A DNA stretch of 64,000 bases from contig NZ_CP166625.1 of the NCBI RefSeq assembly GCF_041320595.1, forward strand, positions 1,251,501 through 1,315,500, in the 5' to 3' direction. How positions within the stretch are numbered: the stretch's first letter is position 1; each line of letters starts with the position of its first letter. The DNA is from Pleomorphomonas sp. PLEO. Lineage in GTDB: Bacteria > Pseudomonadota > Alphaproteobacteria > Rhizobiales > Pleomorphomonadaceae. Made by a program: the position numbers and the translations under genes. The notes below the pieces were generated by a model that did not search any database, was not told where the DNA came from, and worked only from the letters and a program-made list of their open reading frames with translations. This document shows positions 1-7,595 of this stretch, piece by piece.

Positions 1-172
1 CGGGGAAGTTTTCCCGGTCGAAGCCGGGCGCCAGGAAACCGTCGCGTCCGATCCAGGTTTGCCAGACCTCGAAGTTGATGCCGCGCTTGAGTTGAGGCGC
101 CGCCATGGCAAGGGAAACGCAAGCGGCAAGGCAGAGCATCGCGAGGCTAAGGACGCGATGGAGGCGGGGCAT
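1..172 (-). CDS. Secreted protein, N-terminal fragment (possible glycoside hydrolase)
   Basis: This is the first 57 codons of a minus-strand gene that runs off the left edge. The start is the ATG at 172. The product begins with MPRLHR, then a hydrophobic stretch (about residues 7-24) ending AMAA, which reads as a Sec signal peptide. The mature part begins with PQLKRGINFEVWQTW, which resembles the start of the TIM barrel in GH5-type cellulases. The glycosidase assignment is inference from this short stretch. The next gene is divergent. Confidence 0.5.
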   Translation of the reverse strand, partial: MPRLHRVLSLAMLCLAACVSLAMAAPQLKRGINFEVWQTWIGRDGFLAPGFDRENFP

Positions 173-355
173 GGGCGGTCTCCTCCGGCCGGACCGAACC
201 GGCGGTGCCCGATCATGCAGGGCTCGGGCCGTTGGCGCAATGCACCCGTACGGAAGGGGACGGTCTTCCGTCAGGCGTGCCAACGTGAGAGAAGGCAATC
301 AGAATTAAATCCCGGCGCGAGCATTCGCTCGCCCGGCAATATCGGTAGACCCGTC

Positions 356-964
356 ATGTTCCTCACCCTGGTCGACTTCGTCGGCTGTTTCGCCTTCGCC
401 CTCAGTGGTGGAACCCGCGCCGTGGAGCGGCGGCTCGATCCGTTCGGAATCGTCTTCCTGGCTTTCGTTGCCGCCACCTTCGGCGGCATCATGCGTGACG
501 TGGTGATCGGCGCCGTGCCGCCAGTGGCTTTCGTTACCTGGCATTATTTCGCAATCTCTTGCGCCGCCGGCTTCTGCTGCATCTTCGCCCACAATCAGAT
601 CGCCCGTCTTGCCGCGCCGGTGGCCGTGTTCGACGCGCTGGGCCTGGGGCTTTATGTGGTTGTCGGCACGCGCAAGGCGATGGAGGCCGGCCTGTCGCCG
701 CTGATGGCCGCGGTCGTCGGCATGATCACCGCCATCGGCGGCGGCATTGGCCGCGACATCCTGGCGGCGCAGACGCCGATGGTGCTGCACAAGGAGATCT
801 ACGCCCTGGCGGCGCTGATTGGCGCCCTGATGGTGTCGGTCGGCGACTACTATCACCTGCCATCCGTGCTGGTGGCCGTCGCCGGCGGCGGGCTGTCCAT
901 TCTGTTGAGGCTCGCCGCCATGCGCTGGGACTGGAACCTGCCGCCGCCGGCCGGCGGCTCCTGA
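356..964 (+). CDS. Trimeric intracellular cation channel family (UPF0126) membrane protein
   Basis: A 202-residue, very hydrophobic inner-membrane protein. It contains two copies of the UPF0126/TRIC three-helix unit: the first carries ALSGGTRAVERRLDPFG and ATFGGIMRDV, the second carries GTRKAMEAG and TAIGGGIGRDI. Family members are homologous to TRIC cation channels, and some (YadS/YicG-like) are linked to glycine transport; the substrate here is unknown. The ATG at 356 was chosen because the family motif starts a few residues later. The reading frame stays open upstream of it, but that extension has no membrane or family character. The gene converges on the old tRNA terminator at 1091-1125. 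Confidence 0.85.
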   Translation: MFLTLVDFVGCFAFALSGGTRAVERRLDPFGIVFLAFVAATFGGIMRDVVIGAVPPVAFVTWHYFAISCAAGFCCIFAHNQIARLAAPVAVFDALGLGLYVVVGTRKAMEAGLSPLMAAVVGMITAIGGGIGRDILAAQTPMVLHKEIYALAALIGALMVSVGDYYHLPSVLVAVAGGGLSILLRLAAMRWDWNLPPPAGGS

Positions 965-1090
965 ACGCTGCCACGTCCATAAGGGTGGAATGCCTCCTCA
1001 TCTGGCATGGATGCCGGGGAGGGGCGGGTGCGCTCATGCCATATGGCATTGCCGCGCGGTCAGCGCTTCACTCGCTTCGCTTCAAGTTCA

Positions 1091-1125
1091 AAATAAAAAA
1101 AAAGGCGCCGAAGCGCCATTTTTTC
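1091..1125. terminator. Bidirectional terminator, original tRNA-Val terminator
   Basis: GGCGC-cgaa-GCGCC hairpin at 1104-1117 flanked by a long A run on the left and T6 on the right, so it can end transcripts in both directions. On the minus strand it lies directly downstream of the displaced tRNA-Val 3' end (1143-1188). It was therefore probably the tRNA terminator before the island inserted. It also ends the plus-strand UPF0126 gene. Confidence 0.75.
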
Positions 1126-1142
1126 AGTCGTCCGGAAACCGG

Positions 1143-1188
1143 ATGGTGGGCGTGACAGGGATCGAACCTGTGACCCCTACGATGTCAA
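1143..1188 (-). repeat. att direct repeat, left copy (displaced tRNA-Val 3' end)
   Basis: 46 bp identical to 38397-38442. On the minus strand it contains the CCA end, the acceptor 3' strand, the T arm and the 3' side of the anticodon arm of tRNA-Val, but no 5' half. It should be the chromosome-derived tRNA end that was cut off when the island inserted. The match stops abruptly at 1189. Confidence 0.9.
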
Positions 1189-1319
1189 ATTTTGGACTAG
1201 GCATTTCGCGACTTTTGCCGAACTTTCCGCAAGTTGGCTAGGTGTATGATTTTGCTAACGAAAGATGGTGAAATCGTTGGATGGCGATTTCGAGGCTATT
1301 CCCTCGTTTCCGATTTTGT

Positions 1320-1338
1320 GGTGACTCTATGGTGACAC
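1320..1338 (+). repeat. Island-end 19-mer, left copy (candidate integrase arm site)
   Basis: GGTGACTCTATGGTGACAC, itself containing two GGTGAC units 11 bp apart. It recurs with a single mismatch at 38332-38350 near the other end of the island, in the same orientation. Short direct repeats at both ends of a tRNA-integrating element are typical arm-type binding sites for the integrase or excisionase; that role is inference. It lies 23 bp upstream of the integrase start codon, so it could also affect int expression. Confidence 0.5.
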
Positions 1339-1361
1339 TAAACGCTCAGTAGGGGTCACCG

Positions 1362-2615
1362 ATGGCGAGATTGACCAAGACAATCGTCGAGAAGGCCGAG
1401 CCAAAAGACAAGCCATATTTCGTGTGGTGCAGCGACCTTCCCGGCTTTGGTGTCCGCGTATTCCCCTCTGGTAAGCGGGTCTATTACATCGACTATCGCA
1501 ACCGCGATGGATCGCGAAAGCGGATGACGATTGGCCCTCATGGCAAGATCACCTGCGAGGAAGCCCGCAAACTCGCTATGGTGACACTGGGCGATGTGGT
1601 GAAGGGTGAAGACCCCGCTGAAGAGCGTCGGAGCCGGCGAACATCGCTGACGGTGTCGCAGCTCTGCGAGGATTACTTCGTCGCGGCTGATAAGGGGCTT
1701 GTCATCGGCCGGGCAGGGCGCCCTAAGAAGGCGTCGACGCTAACGCTCGACCGATCCATGGTGGAGGCGCATATCAAGCCGCTGCTCGGCAAGCGGCTCA
1801 TTATCGACTTGAAGCGATCCGATATTCAGAAGTTCGTCGGTTCGGTGACCGCCGGCAAGACGGCTAAGGCCAAGCCGGAGAAGTCTGGCAACCTGCGTGG
1901 ACGCATCCGCCGGCCGGGCGGACCTGGTGCCGCCTCACGGTGCACGCAAACCCTCGGCGCCATCCTGTCATGGGCGGTTTCTCAGGGTGTGATGGAGATT
2001 AGCCCAGCGGCCGGGGTTAAGAAGCCTGCGACCAACAAGCGAGAGCGGCGCCTGACGGCTGACGAGTTCAAAGCCCTTGGCACGGTGTTCGACGAGACGA
2101 CGGCCAATCCTTTCGAGGCATGGCAACCAGTTGCCGAGTTGCGGCTACTGGCGCTCACCGGGTGCCGGCTCGGCGAGGTCGAAAATCTCAAGTGGTCAGA
2201 GGTCGATTTCGAGGACTCGTTGCTCCGCCTTGAGGATACCAAGACGGGCCGCTCCGTCCGGCCGCTCAGCGAGGCGGCAAAGGACGTATTGCGTTCGATC
2301 AAGCCGAAGGAAGGGCATCCCTATGTGTTCCCGGCGGAGCGGCTACAGGGTCGGCCGTTCGCCGGCATGAAACGCGCATATCGCAAGTTGTTCGTCGACG
2401 CCGGTCTTGTGGGCGTGACGCCGCATGTTCTGCGGCATTCGTTCGCCAGCGTCGGCGCGGACCTCGGTTTCACCGACAGCACCATCGGCGCCATGCTCGG
2501 GCACGCCGGCAGCGGCATCACCAGCCGATATACGCATCGGCTCGACTCGGTGCTAATCGCAGCAGCAAACAAGGTGGCGGAGGAAATTTCCAAGCAGATG
2601 AGACAGCAAGAATGA
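1362..2615 (+). CDS. Site-specific tyrosine recombinase (island integrase)
   Basis: 417 residues, the usual size for P4/DUF4102-type integrases that target tRNA genes. Residues about 1-90 form the arm-binding DUF4102 domain (LPGFGVRVFPSGKRVYY, then GxxGxxTxxEAR). Residues about 95-215 form the core-binding domain. The C-terminal catalytic domain shows R269 (ALTGCRLGEV), K294 (DTKTGRS), H355-x-x-R358 (HVLRHSF), H381 (LGHAG) and the nucleophile Y390 (SRYTHR), so the enzyme looks intact. The ATG is preceded by AGGGG. It sits at the left island end next to the att copy and is the obvious enzyme for insertion into tRNA-Val. Confidence 0.95.
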   Translation: MARLTKTIVEKAEPKDKPYFVWCSDLPGFGVRVFPSGKRVYYIDYRNRDGSRKRMTIGPHGKITCEEARKLAMVTLGDVVKGEDPAEERRSRRTSLTVSQLCEDYFVAADKGLVIGRAGRPKKASTLTLDRSMVEAHIKPLLGKRLIIDLKRSDIQKFVGSVTAGKTAKAKPEKSGNLRGRIRRPGGPGAASRCTQTLGAILSWAVSQGVMEISPAAGVKKPATNKRERRLTADEFKALGTVFDETTANPFEAWQPVAELRLLALTGCRLGEVENLKWSEVDFEDSLLRLEDTKTGRSVRPLSEAAKDVLRSIKPKEGHPYVFPAERLQGRPFAGMKRAYRKLFVDAGLVGVTPHVLRHSFASVGADLGFTDSTIGAMLGHAGSGITSRYTHRLDSVLIAAANKVAEEISKQMRQQE

Positions 2616-2644
2616 TCTGTTGATACGATTTACGGAAATGCGCC

Positions 2645-3019
2645 CTACTTTTCTTCATCGTTGTTCGGCTCTATATTTTCTTTTTTTGCGATGAAATCAA
2701 TAATCTCCTTCATGGTTTCTGAGTTTGCAACTTTAGTCAGATAGCCCATCTTCTCCGTCATCGCGTCAATAGTATCCTCTAGTTTCTTTCTTACCTCAAA
2801 CTGCTCGTCGATTATTTCGTTATATTTACTTATTTTCCCGAGTATCTCCTCTTGGAACCCATCGAGCTTCTCATAAGGGTCGCCTTTTTCAAGGGTGATC
2901 ATTAGTCGAGAAATGATTTCGGCATTGATAGACCGCCCGTTGCGTGTAGCAGCCTCCTCAATTGCCTCCTTCATTTCGATTGGAAGTCTGATTTTCAGTT
3001 GCGGGTCATCGCGGGCCAT
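2645..3019 (-). CDS. Arc-type ribbon-helix-helix DNA-binding protein
   Basis: 124 residues. The N-terminus (DPQLKIRLPIEMKEAIEEAA, then GRSINAEIISRL) is an Arc/Mnt ribbon-helix-helix domain that binds operators as a dimer. The remaining ~75 residues are charged and predicted helical (DGFQEEILGKISKYNEIID and so on), perhaps an oligomerisation coiled coil. The gene is divergent from a second RHH gene at 3133. The 113-bp gap between them holds three operator-like repeats, which suggests that these proteins control the pair and the genes downstream. The gene is more AT-rich than its neighbours. Confidence 0.85.
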   Translation of the reverse strand: MARDDPQLKIRLPIEMKEAIEEAATRNGRSINAEIISRLMITLEKGDPYEKLDGFQEEILGKISKYNEIIDEQFEVRKKLEDTIDAMTEKMGYLTKVANSETMKEIIDFIAKKENIEPNNDEEK

Positions 3020-3048
3020 TTGTTACTCCCGATTGGCTGTGGTTATGC

Positions 3049-3107
3049 ACCACCGTGGTGTTGACCGCAATGAACCACGGTGGTACCCAATAATGGACCA
3101 TGGTGGT
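3049..3107. promoter_or_regulatory. Three operator-like near-palindromes between divergent RHH genes
   Basis: ACCACCGTGGT (3049-3059), ACCACGGTGGT (3074-3084) and ACCATGGTGGT (3097-3107) share the pattern ACCA-N2-GTGGT, with centre spacing of 25 and 23 bp. They fill the gap between two divergently transcribed ribbon-helix-helix genes. Repeated short near-palindromes are typical operators of Arc/MetJ-type proteins. Which protein binds is not shown by the sequence. Confidence 0.65.
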
Positions 3108-3132
3108 TCATCGTTGGTTAATCGAGGAGATT

Positions 3133-3336
3133 ATGAGCCAACTCGTTCAGATGAAAATTCGCATTCCTGAGGGCTTAAAAGCCTTCATCGAAGACGAAGC
3201 GAAAAAAAACGTGAGTTCGCAGAACTCCGAAGTCGTTCGGTGCATCCGATCGGCCATGAAAAAATTGGGCGCGGAAGAGGCTGCAACCTCACCGCGCCCT
3301 GGCCACAGCAATTCCCTGCAGGGAGAAAGCCGGTGA
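3133..3336 (+). CDS. Small Arc-type ribbon-helix-helix protein
   Basis: 67 residues. MSQLVQMKIRIPEGLKAFIE, followed by SSQNSEVVRCIRSAMKK, matches the beta-helix-helix pattern of Arc-family repressors. The ATG at 3133 is preceded by GAGGAG and is preferred over an in-frame start at 3100 that has no ribosome binding site and would run through the operator region. Its stop overlaps the GTG of the next gene, so 3133-4227 is probably one operon of four translationally coupled small genes. It could repress this operon and the divergent RHH gene. Confidence 0.8.
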   Translation: MSQLVQMKIRIPEGLKAFIEDEAKKNVSSQNSEVVRCIRSAMKKLGAEEAATSPRPGHSNSLQGESR

Positions 3337-3701
3337 ACCCACGGACTGATACCACAGTGGCCGATCCGACCGCAACGAAACCAACTTGGGAAGACATACT
3401 TGCGGGTCTCCGCGAGTTGAAGCGAATAACAGAGGAAGGCACCCATAGGGCCTCTTGCGTCGGGGAGTGGACGAACCTTCGATCACATCTATCGCAGATG
3501 GAAAACCCGCTGAACCGAGTAGAGGCGTTCCTGGTAACCTTCGATGCGATGGTCTCGCGCGGCCCAAGCGAGACGCTTTCGGAAGAGCAATGCGCAGCGC
3601 TTTCCTATCTGGCTCAGGATGCCATCGAAATATTCGATGCGCTCAAGTCTCGCTGGTCCAGCTCTTATGAAGCCGCATGTGAATTGGGGGGAAACCGATG
3701 A
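3333..3701 (+). CDS. Hypothetical island protein
   Basis: 122 residues from the GTG at 3333, which overlaps the preceding stop (GTGA) and follows GGGAGAAAG. A longer reading from 3240 overlaps the previous gene by about 100 bases and is less likely. The protein is mostly helical and charged (TWEDILAGLRELKRITEEG, then SEEQCAALSYLAQDAIEIFD). I recognise no family. The ATGA overlap with the next gene shows co-translation. Confidence 0.6.
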   Translation: MNPRTDTTVADPTATKPTWEDILAGLRELKRITEEGTHRASCVGEWTNLRSHLSQMENPLNRVEAFLVTFDAMVSRGPSETLSEEQCAALSYLAQDAIEIFDALKSRWSSSYEAACELGGNR

Positions 3702-3985
3702 TGCCCCTTTCTCAGGTTCCGCCAACCACCGACTCCCTACCCCTTCTCCCTGTCACCACCCTGCGCGAACTGCATCATGTCGCCGAGGGCATGGAAACTC
3801 CACTATGCAGGATGGACGGCATGCTGCGCGCAATGAGCGCGCTCGCCGAGCGGTTCGGGGAAAGTCCCGACCGGGCGGCGATAGCTGACGTTATCAATAT
3901 TGCCGAGGGTTTCATCAGTGAAATAGACGGTGCCCGCGAACACCTCGCAAGCGCCCTTCGTCCGTATGGGGAACGCATGAGATGA
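3698..3985 (+). CDS. Hypothetical island protein
   Basis: 95 residues; the start overlaps the previous stop (ATGA) and its own stop overlaps the next start in the same way. The sequence is acidic and helical (ELHHVAEGMETPLCRMDGM, INIAEGFISEIDGAREHL). It shows a loose internal resemblance in composition and helix spacing to the C-terminal half of the preceding protein. No known domain was recognised. The tight coupling and position between two DNA-binding proteins suggest a regulatory or maintenance role for the island (inference). Confidence 0.6.
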   Translation: MMPLSQVPPTTDSLPLLPVTTLRELHHVAEGMETPLCRMDGMLRAMSALAERFGESPDRAAIADVINIAEGFISEIDGAREHLASALRPYGERMR

Positions 3986-4227
3986 GCGATCGCACCTTGC
4001 TCAGGCGCTTTGAGGCGCCGATCTACCTGAAGGAAAAGCATGGCGTTGTAATCGCCACAGCGACGCTTGCCAAACTGGCGACGAACGGCGGGGGACCGGT
4101 CATGACGTACATGGGGCGATTCCCGTTCTACGGCACCGATGACCTTGACGCCTGGGCAGCGGAACGCATCTCGCCGCCTTGCCGGTCGACCTCTGAGCGA
4201 AAGGCGCTTGCCGCTAGCGATTCCTGA
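3982..4227 (+). CDS. Excisionase/AlpA-like small HTH protein
   Basis: 81 residues. The segment APIYLKEKHGVVIATATLAK, then MGRFPFYGTDDLDAWAAERI, is the winged-helix layout of MerR-like HTH_17/excisionase proteins: helix, turn, recognition helix, a wing ending in a Y/F-x-x-x-D-L-D-x-W motif. Such proteins (AlpA, Xis) act as recombination directionality factors or activators of integrase genes in islands. The ATGA overlap with the preceding gene makes it the last gene of the four-gene operon. It is the best candidate for the excisionase of this element. Confidence 0.65.
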   Translation: MSDRTLLRRFEAPIYLKEKHGVVIATATLAKLATNGGGPVMTYMGRFPFYGTDDLDAWAAERISPPCRSTSERKALAASDS

Positions 4228-4334
4228 CGCCCGCTTTCACAAGCTGACCAAATCATGCCGCCGGCCATCGTTGCCGGCGGTGTGCTCGCTTGCGCTCGTT
4301 CGCCATCATCACCAGCACCCTGAGGGGGGTAGGC

Positions 4335-5336
4335 TTGGTTACCGCCCCACAACGCCAGTTCTGGTTCGATTCCGTTCGTACATGTCGAGCGTTGTCACTA
4401 ATGGACCGCCATGTCGCCACGACGATCGGATTTGCCGTCCACGTCGGCGCAGCAGCATGCTTCATTTCCTACCGCCTAATAGGTGATAAGTCGGCCTGTA
4501 GTGAAGCCACCGCCATCCGGTCCGTCAAACGCCTGGAGACAGCCGGTTGGCTGAAGATTATTCGTTCTAGCGGCCGGCGGGCGAATACCTTCACCCTGGT
4601 TTTGCCGCCGCCTCTTCGCTTTCCTGAAGCGGAAGATATCCGCCAAGCGGCGGAAGTTGACGATGCAAAAAGAGACAAATTTGCCTCCTATCAGACTGTC
4701 AGGAATTCCTCGCCAGATGCGGGCGAACCCTTGCGAAGCTATGCGAGGGTTGAAGTCGAAGGCGAGGATGTAAACCCTCGCAGAGTTATGCAAGGGCTGA
4801 GTGTCGTTGAACCCTCGCAGAGCTGTGCAAGGGATGCAAAAGGTCAACTCTTGCAAAACGAGGTCCCAACCATTGCAGAGCTTTGCGAGTCCAAAAGAGG
4901 AAAAGAAAGAATAACCTATAGTCCGCTCACAGCTGACGACGGAAAACGCGGTGTGCTATTCGATCGGCTGTGGTCCCTCTGGGGAGGCGGTGCCTACGAG
5001 GACCGAGCGCGACGAAGGTTCAACAAGACGCTGGATGGCGGCGTTGACCCGGTCGCCATCATCGAAGCGGCAGAGCGTCGGCGAAGGCGGCTCGACCAGT
5101 CCGGACTTCAGGACGATAGCCGGCTCTATCTTTGGCTGCGCCGTGGGGACTGGCAGAGAGAACCGAGTGTTTCACAACTGGTCTTCGTCGAGTACGGCAC
5201 CGAGGCCGGCAGGGCTTGGGAAAGGCACTGGTTGAAGACGCGGCGCGTGCGTCCGTCCTGGCAGTGCATGCCGGGTCAGGGCTTTCGGCGAGGGCGGTAT
5301 TTCCCGAGCGAACTCCCACCAGACGACGTCACCTGA
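4335..5336 (+). CDS. Helix-turn-helix replication-initiator-like protein
   Basis: 333 residues from the TTG at 4335, chosen because GAGGGGGG lies just upstream; an earlier in-frame TTG at 4290 lacks a ribosome binding site. After APQRQFWFDSVRTCRAL comes an HTH region (ATTIGFAVHV, SEATAIRSVKRLETAGWLKI) of the type found in island and plasmid proteins named Rep-like or HTH_36. The middle is low-complexity and hydrophilic. The C-terminal third (LWSLWGGGAYEDRARRRFNK, DPVAIIEAAERR, LWLRRGDWQRE) is a conserved tail in such proteins. Repeated CCTCG/GCAAGG-type stretches around 4730-4870 match weakly to each other. The role in replication or control of the island is inferred. Confidence 0.6.
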   Translation: MVTAPQRQFWFDSVRTCRALSLMDRHVATTIGFAVHVGAAACFISYRLIGDKSACSEATAIRSVKRLETAGWLKIIRSSGRRANTFTLVLPPPLRFPEAEDIRQAAEVDDAKRDKFASYQTVRNSSPDAGEPLRSYARVEVEGEDVNPRRVMQGLSVVEPSQSCARDAKGQLLQNEVPTIAELCESKRGKERITYSPLTADDGKRGVLFDRLWSLWGGGAYEDRARRRFNKTLDGGVDPVAIIEAAERRRRRLDQSGLQDDSRLYLWLRRGDWQREPSVSQLVFVEYGTEAGRAWERHWLKTRRVRPSWQCMPGQGFRRGRYFPSELPPDDVT

Positions 5337-5501
5337 TGGTTATCAACAGCTTTGTTCGCGGCAGAATGGCGGGTTTTCGTCGCCAAAGATAACTCAATAC
5401 AATGCCAGAAAAGACGAGAAAGCCGGAGTAAGTGAACGGAAACTGGAGGCTGGCCGCGACTGACTTCCGTTCAGGCGATTTTATCGTAACATCAGGCCAT
5501 C

Positions 5502-5672
5502 ATGATTTGGCCCTTCACGACTTTCGAACGTCGCTCAGTCGGCACTCCCACGGACGAAGAACCCGCCGTCCTCACCAGCGCCATCGCTGGCACCACCGGC
5601 CTCGGTGTTGCGCTGAACCGCCTCGGTGAACGGCGCGGCCGGAACACGCATGGGGGCGGGGTCAAACTCTGA
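5502..5672 (+). pseudogene. Phage-gene remnant (possibly portal N-terminus)
   Basis: A 56-codon ORF starting MIWPFTTFERRSVGTPTDEE. The MxWPF-x(3)-E-x-R-S opening is reminiscent of the N-terminus of HK97-type portal proteins, but only this short piece exists, so it is a remnant or a chance ORF. It lies just upstream of clearer terminase remnants. The rest of the stretch 5337-5724 holds no other gene that I can support. Confidence 0.3.
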
Positions 5673-5724
5673 GGGGTCTCCACCCTCCCAACCGGCATAG
5701 ATCTCACGCGGAGATTTTTTTCTC

Positions 5725-6171
5725 ATGGCACTGGATTTTGACCTGCTTGGCGACCCGATCCCCGAGGGGTTCGGCAAGCGCGGCCGGTCCGTCCATATGC
5801 TCTCCGACGAAAAGCGTAGATTTGTCATGTAGTTGATGGCGTTCGACTGGTCGGTCGAGCAGATCGCTGCGGCGCCTTCGATCACTCCTCCGACTTTGCA
5901 CAAACATTATTTTCGGGAGCGGAAGCCGAGGGCGGAAGTCCGCTTCCGGGTAGAGGCAAAGCTCTTCACGGTACTGATGACCGAGACCGAAGCCCGCAAC
6001 GTCTCGACCATCGACAAATACGTCAAACACTTCGAGCGCCATGATGCCTGCGTGCCGAAATCGGCGTGAGGCAAGGCCCCGAAGGCACAGCCGATCGGCA
6101 AGAAGGATGAGGCGCCCCCCCTCGCGAGAACCGTGCACGAAACCACAAGCTGGGGGCAATTGGCCAACTGA
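5725..6171 (+). pseudogene. Broken phage terminase-small-subunit-like gene
   Basis: One frame reads MALDFDLLGDPIPEGFGKRG, then an in-frame TAG at 5830, then FDWSVEQIAAAPSITPPTLH with a recognisable helix-turn-helix (IAAAPSITPPTLHKHYF), a TGA at 6067, and a further conserved-looking tail (APKAQPIGKKDEAPP) to the TGA at 6169. The layout, an N-terminal HTH that binds phage DNA and a basic tail, together with the terminase-like fragment that follows at once, suggests a small terminase or related phage DNA-binding protein. Two internal stops make it a pseudogene. Confidence 0.6.
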
Positions 6172-6635
6172 TGCTGGGGAATTTCTTATGTACGGACAGA
6201 GAGATAAGACTTCGGCATGGTGTTTACCTGACACCTGATTTGCCGATCGACCATGCCGAGGCGGAGCGAGCCGGTGCAGTCTTCAAAAAGATCCGCCTGC
6301 TCGACGTACCGAGCACGCTCTCCATGGCGAAAGCGGTTAGTGAACTGTTCCATGACATCGTCGGGGCGATCTTCGGTTCGGAGGACGAAGACGGCGCCTG
6401 GCGCGTCCGCAACGTCTTTACGCTGGTGCTTAAGCGAGGAGTCAAGGTTATTGGGTCCTTCTGGCCTGAATCCCGCTTGCGGGTAATTCGCTCCCCAGTT
6501 GATCGGGCTATGTGCTTCTTGGCGGGTGCCAGGTTTATGTTGTTGTTGTTCTTCATCGTCCAACCAGAATGGTACTTACGCTTGAGAGACGGCGGGGGCC
6601 CTCTTTCTCAATGGGGGTACGGAGTCGTTTTGTGA
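6171..6635 (+). pseudogene. Truncated phage terminase large subunit
   Basis: The first ~90 residues (LPIDHAEAERAGAVFKKIRL, DVPSTLSMAKAVSELFHDIV, GAIFGSEDEDG, RNVFTLVLKRG) match the region in front of the Walker A motif in phage terminase large subunits of the LVPKKN type. The frame then loses similarity, and no ATPase or nuclease motif follows. The fragment starts at the stop of the preceding broken gene, the usual small-large terminase order. It is a dead prophage relic carried in the island. The following 6636-6897 contains no gene I can support. Confidence 0.6.
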
Positions 6636-6897
6636 ATGGGTTGTTGACTGATTGTGATCCGATTGGACCCCGATTTGGCACCAAGGCATGAGCAGCCTTC
6701 GTAGCGTTTCGTAGACCCTTTCGGTTTGCTAGCAAAGGATACGAACCCGCCTGTCAGGCATCTGACATCGCAGCCGGCAAAAAGCCTGTTCAGATGAGGC
6801 GAGCACCCAGGTGTCAGGGCGGGCTGCTCAGGGTTCCTTATCCGATGCGGCGTAAGCTGCTGTCGGGTTCAAATCGGCCGCGATGGCAGAGGTTGTC

Positions 6898-7266
6898 ATG
6901 ATCGAGCTTCGGTTCCAGTTGCGGGTGGACAGCGAAACGCGCATCGGCCCCGGCAAGGTCTCGCTTCTGGAGGCGGTTGCCCGCGTCGGCTCGATATCAG
7001 CCGCCGCGCGCGAGCAGGAGATGACCTACCGCCGCGCCTGGGAGCTCATCGACCACATGAACAAGGCTTTCGGTCAGCCCGTGGTCGTTGGGCACACCGG
7101 CAGTACGGGCGGCGCATCGCTGACCGAGCTTGGTGCGGAGATTGTTCGTCGCTATCGCCTCATCGGGCATTTGATCGACGAAGCCGCCGCTCCTCATCTC
7201 GCCGCGCTCGACGTTGCCATCCTGGTACCGGCATTGGAAGTCGACCCCGACAACGATCTAGACTAA
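6898..7266 (+). CDS. ModE-type winged-helix regulator (DNA-binding domain only)
   Basis: 122 residues with the LysR-like winged helix of ModE: GRIGPG-type opening (TRIGPGKVSLLEAVARVGSI), recognition segment SAAAREQEMTYRRAWELIDH and the wing (GGASLTELGAEIVRRYR). It lacks the C-terminal TOBE/Mop domains that bind molybdate or tungstate in full-length ModE, so it either senses metal indirectly or acts with another protein. The ATG at 6898 follows AGAGG and is preferred to the ATG at 6883. It stands first in the tungsten cluster and is separated from aor by a 329-bp AT-rich region with inverted repeats that are plausible targets. Confidence 0.88.
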   Translation: MIELRFQLRVDSETRIGPGKVSLLEAVARVGSISAAAREQEMTYRRAWELIDHMNKAFGQPVVVGHTGSTGGASLTELGAEIVRRYRLIGHLIDEAAAPHLAALDVAILVPALEVDPDNDLD

Positions 7267-7297
7267 AGATCAAATCGACGCCTGAAGCGTTGCTCTC

Positions 7298-7438
7298 AAT
7301 TATGTTTGTGAGGTTATAATTCCGTCGTTAGGCCTATATTGCGTCCAGATGGCCGATTACCAAGCAAATTACGTAGAAATATTTGTATTAAATATTATCT
7401 GCCCGTCACGAATTCAATTATGTCGGCCAAAACATAAT
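7298..7438. promoter_or_regulatory. Two AT-rich inverted repeats upstream of aor
   Basis: The 7267-7595 gap is markedly AT-rich. It contains AATTAT-N12-ATAATT (7298-7321) and ATTATGT-N8-ACATAAT (7417-7438); both are perfect in the arms and share the ATTAT core. They lie between the ModE-like regulator and aor and are candidate operators for it. The spacing differs from the classical ModE box, so the binding protein is inference. No gene is seen in the gap apart from an unsupported N-terminal extension of aor. Confidence 0.5.
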
Positions 7439-7595
7439 AGTATAGGTGCGTATTTTCTCCGATTTGCTTGGAGCGAAGACTTTCGGCATGGATGGTTCAG
7501 GCGAGCGTGAGCGTCACGCCGCCAACCATCGTTTTGGCAAGGCCGAAATCACGAGGCATTTGGGGACCTCCGGATCGGCAGTTGGAGGAAGAGCC

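Noticed and set aside
6636..6897. Moco/Tuco-type riboswitch in front of the ModE-type gene
   Set aside because: I see scattered inverted repeats but not the conserved elements of that RNA family; a covariance search would be needed.
7446..7595. Fifty-codon N-terminal extension of aor
   Set aside because: It covers the AT-rich control region, has no family similarity, and the ATG at 7596 has a strong ribosome binding site.
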